Source of the DNA: Streptomyces sp. yr375
GTDB lineage: Bacteria; Actinomycetota; Actinomycetes; Streptomycetales; Streptomycetaceae
Reading direction: 5' to 3'
Assembly (NCBI RefSeq): GCF_900110755.1
Contig: NZ_FOFF01000019.1
Span: 62,001 to 126,000, forward strand
Length of the DNA: 64,000 bases
Part shown: positions 63,400-64,000 of the stretch, piece by piece
Layout of the letters: each line of letters starts with the position of its first letter
Numbering within the stretch: position 1 is the first letter of the stretch
Notes under the pieces: model-generated
Database searches by the model: none
What the model was told of the DNA's origin: nothing
What the model saw: the letters and a program-made list of their open reading frames with translations, nothing else
Program-made: the position numbers and the translations under genes

Positions 63400-63777
63400 T
63401 CAGCCGGCGGTGTAGGCGGTGTACTCGTCGGCGGACAGCAGCTCCTGCTGCTCGCCCGCGACCCGTACCTTGAACAGCCACCCGCCCCCGAAGGGGGCGG
63501 AGTTCACCAGCGACGGGTCGTCGGCGACGTCCTGGTTGACCTCGACGATCTCGCCGTCGACCGGCGAGTACAGCTCGCTGACCGACTTGGTCGACTCCAG
63601 CTCACCGCAGGACTCGCCCGCGGTCACCGAGTCACCGGCCGCCGGAAGCTGCACGAACACCACGTCGCCGAGCGCGTTCGCCGCGTGCTCCGTGATGCCG
63701 ACCGTCGCGACGCCGTCCTCGACGTCCGACAGCCACTCGTGCTCCTTGCTGTAGCGCAGGTGCTGGGGGTTGTTCAT
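63400..63777 (-). CDS. gcvH: Glycine cleavage system H protein
   Basis: 125 residues. The lipoyl-attachment lysine is in ELESTKSVSELYSPV, with EHEWLSDVEDGVATVGITEHA at the N-terminus. It shuttles the aminomethyl group between P, T and L proteins. AGGAG precedes the ATG. It is followed by glyA and preceded by gcvT across a repeat-containing gap of 200 bases. Confidence 0.97.
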   Translation of the reverse strand: MNNPQHLRYSKEHEWLSDVEDGVATVGITEHAANALGDVVFVQLPAAGDSVTAGESCGELESTKSVSELYSPVDGEIVEVNQDVADDPSLVNSAPFGGGWLFKVRVAGEQQELLSADEYTAYTAG

Positions 63778-63902
63778 GGCCTGAATTCTCCTGTACGCGG
63801 GGAGTGCTGGTGAATGGGGGTCTACTGAAACCGTGCGTGAGCAGCGCGAAGGTGCGCAGAGTCACGCACGGGGGCGCGACTTCGGGGCGTGTCTTCGGCC
63901 CC

Positions 63903-63972
63903 GGTGTCCACGCCAGTGTCCACGCCAGTGTCCACGTCGGTGTCCACGTCGGTGTCGGCGTCAGTGTCTGTC
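63903..63972. repeat. 12-bp tandem repeats between gcvT and gcvH
   Basis: Five consecutive units of RGTGTCCACGYC (63903-63962; the last is degenerate) are followed by a partial unit to about 63972. They sit in the gcvT-gcvH intergenic space. No coding frame is supported there. Confidence 0.85.
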
Positions 63973-63977
63973 AGTGT

Positions 63978-64000
63978 CTACTTCTGGCGCTTGTAGAAGG
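63978..64000 (-). CDS. gcvT: C-terminal end of glycine cleavage T protein (aminomethyltransferase), partial
   Basis: The last six codons before a TAG read F-Y-K-R-Q-K, matching the conserved C-terminal P-F-Y-K-R ending of GcvT. The position upstream of gcvH agrees. The rest of the gene lies beyond the window. Confidence 0.75.

Noticed and set aside
63778..63977. Glycine riboswitch upstream of gcvH
   Set aside because: The gap is dominated by simple 12-base repeats and I cannot find the conserved glycine-aptamer core; such a switch would more likely precede gcvT or gcvP outside the window.

Overview
The window is high-GC actinobacterial DNA, almost certainly Streptomyces. Third codon positions are GC-saturated, several starts are GTG or TTG, the first gene carries rare TTA codons, and the right-hand end (sdaA, glyA, gcvH, gcvT) has the order I recall from the Streptomyces core chromosome. 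I see no rRNA, tRNA, CRISPR array or intact mobile element.

REGION A (1-18.75 kb) is a compact specialised-metabolite cluster. On the + strand a class II DAHP synthase, an SDR dehydrogenase, PhzD and PhzE form a chorismate -> ADIC -> DHHA -> 3-hydroxyanthranilate pathway. No phzF, phzG or phzA/B is present, so it is not a phenazine cluster. A perfect 17-bp terminator hairpin separates it from a convergent operon encoding an AMP-dependent ligase, a salicylate-hydroxylase-like FAD monooxygenase, a CreE-type FAD protein and a CreD-type lyase. CreE and CreD homologues convert aspartate to nitrosuccinate and then to nitrite plus fumarate; in cremeomycin biosynthesis the nitrite is used for diazotisation. 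The inferred product is a diazo or other N-N compound derived from 3-hydroxyanthranilate. An SRPBCC protein, a quinone oxidoreductase, a two-component system and an ABC exporter complete the cluster. The first gene is an IS701-transposase-like protein that has lost its catalytic acidic residues and contains two TTA codons; it may be a bldA-dependent regulator.

REGION B (18.75-20.1 kb) is a junction holding a degraded polymorphic-toxin HINT fragment and a frameshifted amino-acid-permease fragment.

REGION C (19.5-52.1 kb) is a hypoxia/dormancy island resembling the DosR (DevR) regulon of mycobacteria and the OsdKR island of S. coelicolor. It has a DosS-type GAF-GAF kinase with the haem-ligand histidine, a DosR-type regulator, intact and broken universal stress proteins, CBS-BON proteins, PPOX flavoproteins, an Acg-type nitroreductase, two Rv1733c-like membrane proteins, DoxX, alcohol dehydrogenases, an HPF-like protein, phosphoketolase, GAPDH, an ADP-forming acyl-CoA synthetase, flavodoxin, a truncated PPDK and oleate hydratase.

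REGION D (52.5-60.4 kb) adds anaerobic ATP supply: an amino-acid antiporter, arginine deiminase, ornithine carbamoyltransferase and carbamate kinase, then pyruvate formate-lyase and its activase. A 6-2-6 palindrome (GGGCCG-NN-CGGCCC, perfect or near-perfect) lies about 60-135 bp upstream of nearly every transcription unit in C and D. It is the best candidate for the regulator's operator and would make C and D one regulon.

REGION E (60.5-64 kb) returns to core one-carbon metabolism: sdaA, glyA, gcvH and the last codons of gcvT. The island contains several deletion scars (DoxX, three USPs and PPDK), so it is being remodelled.
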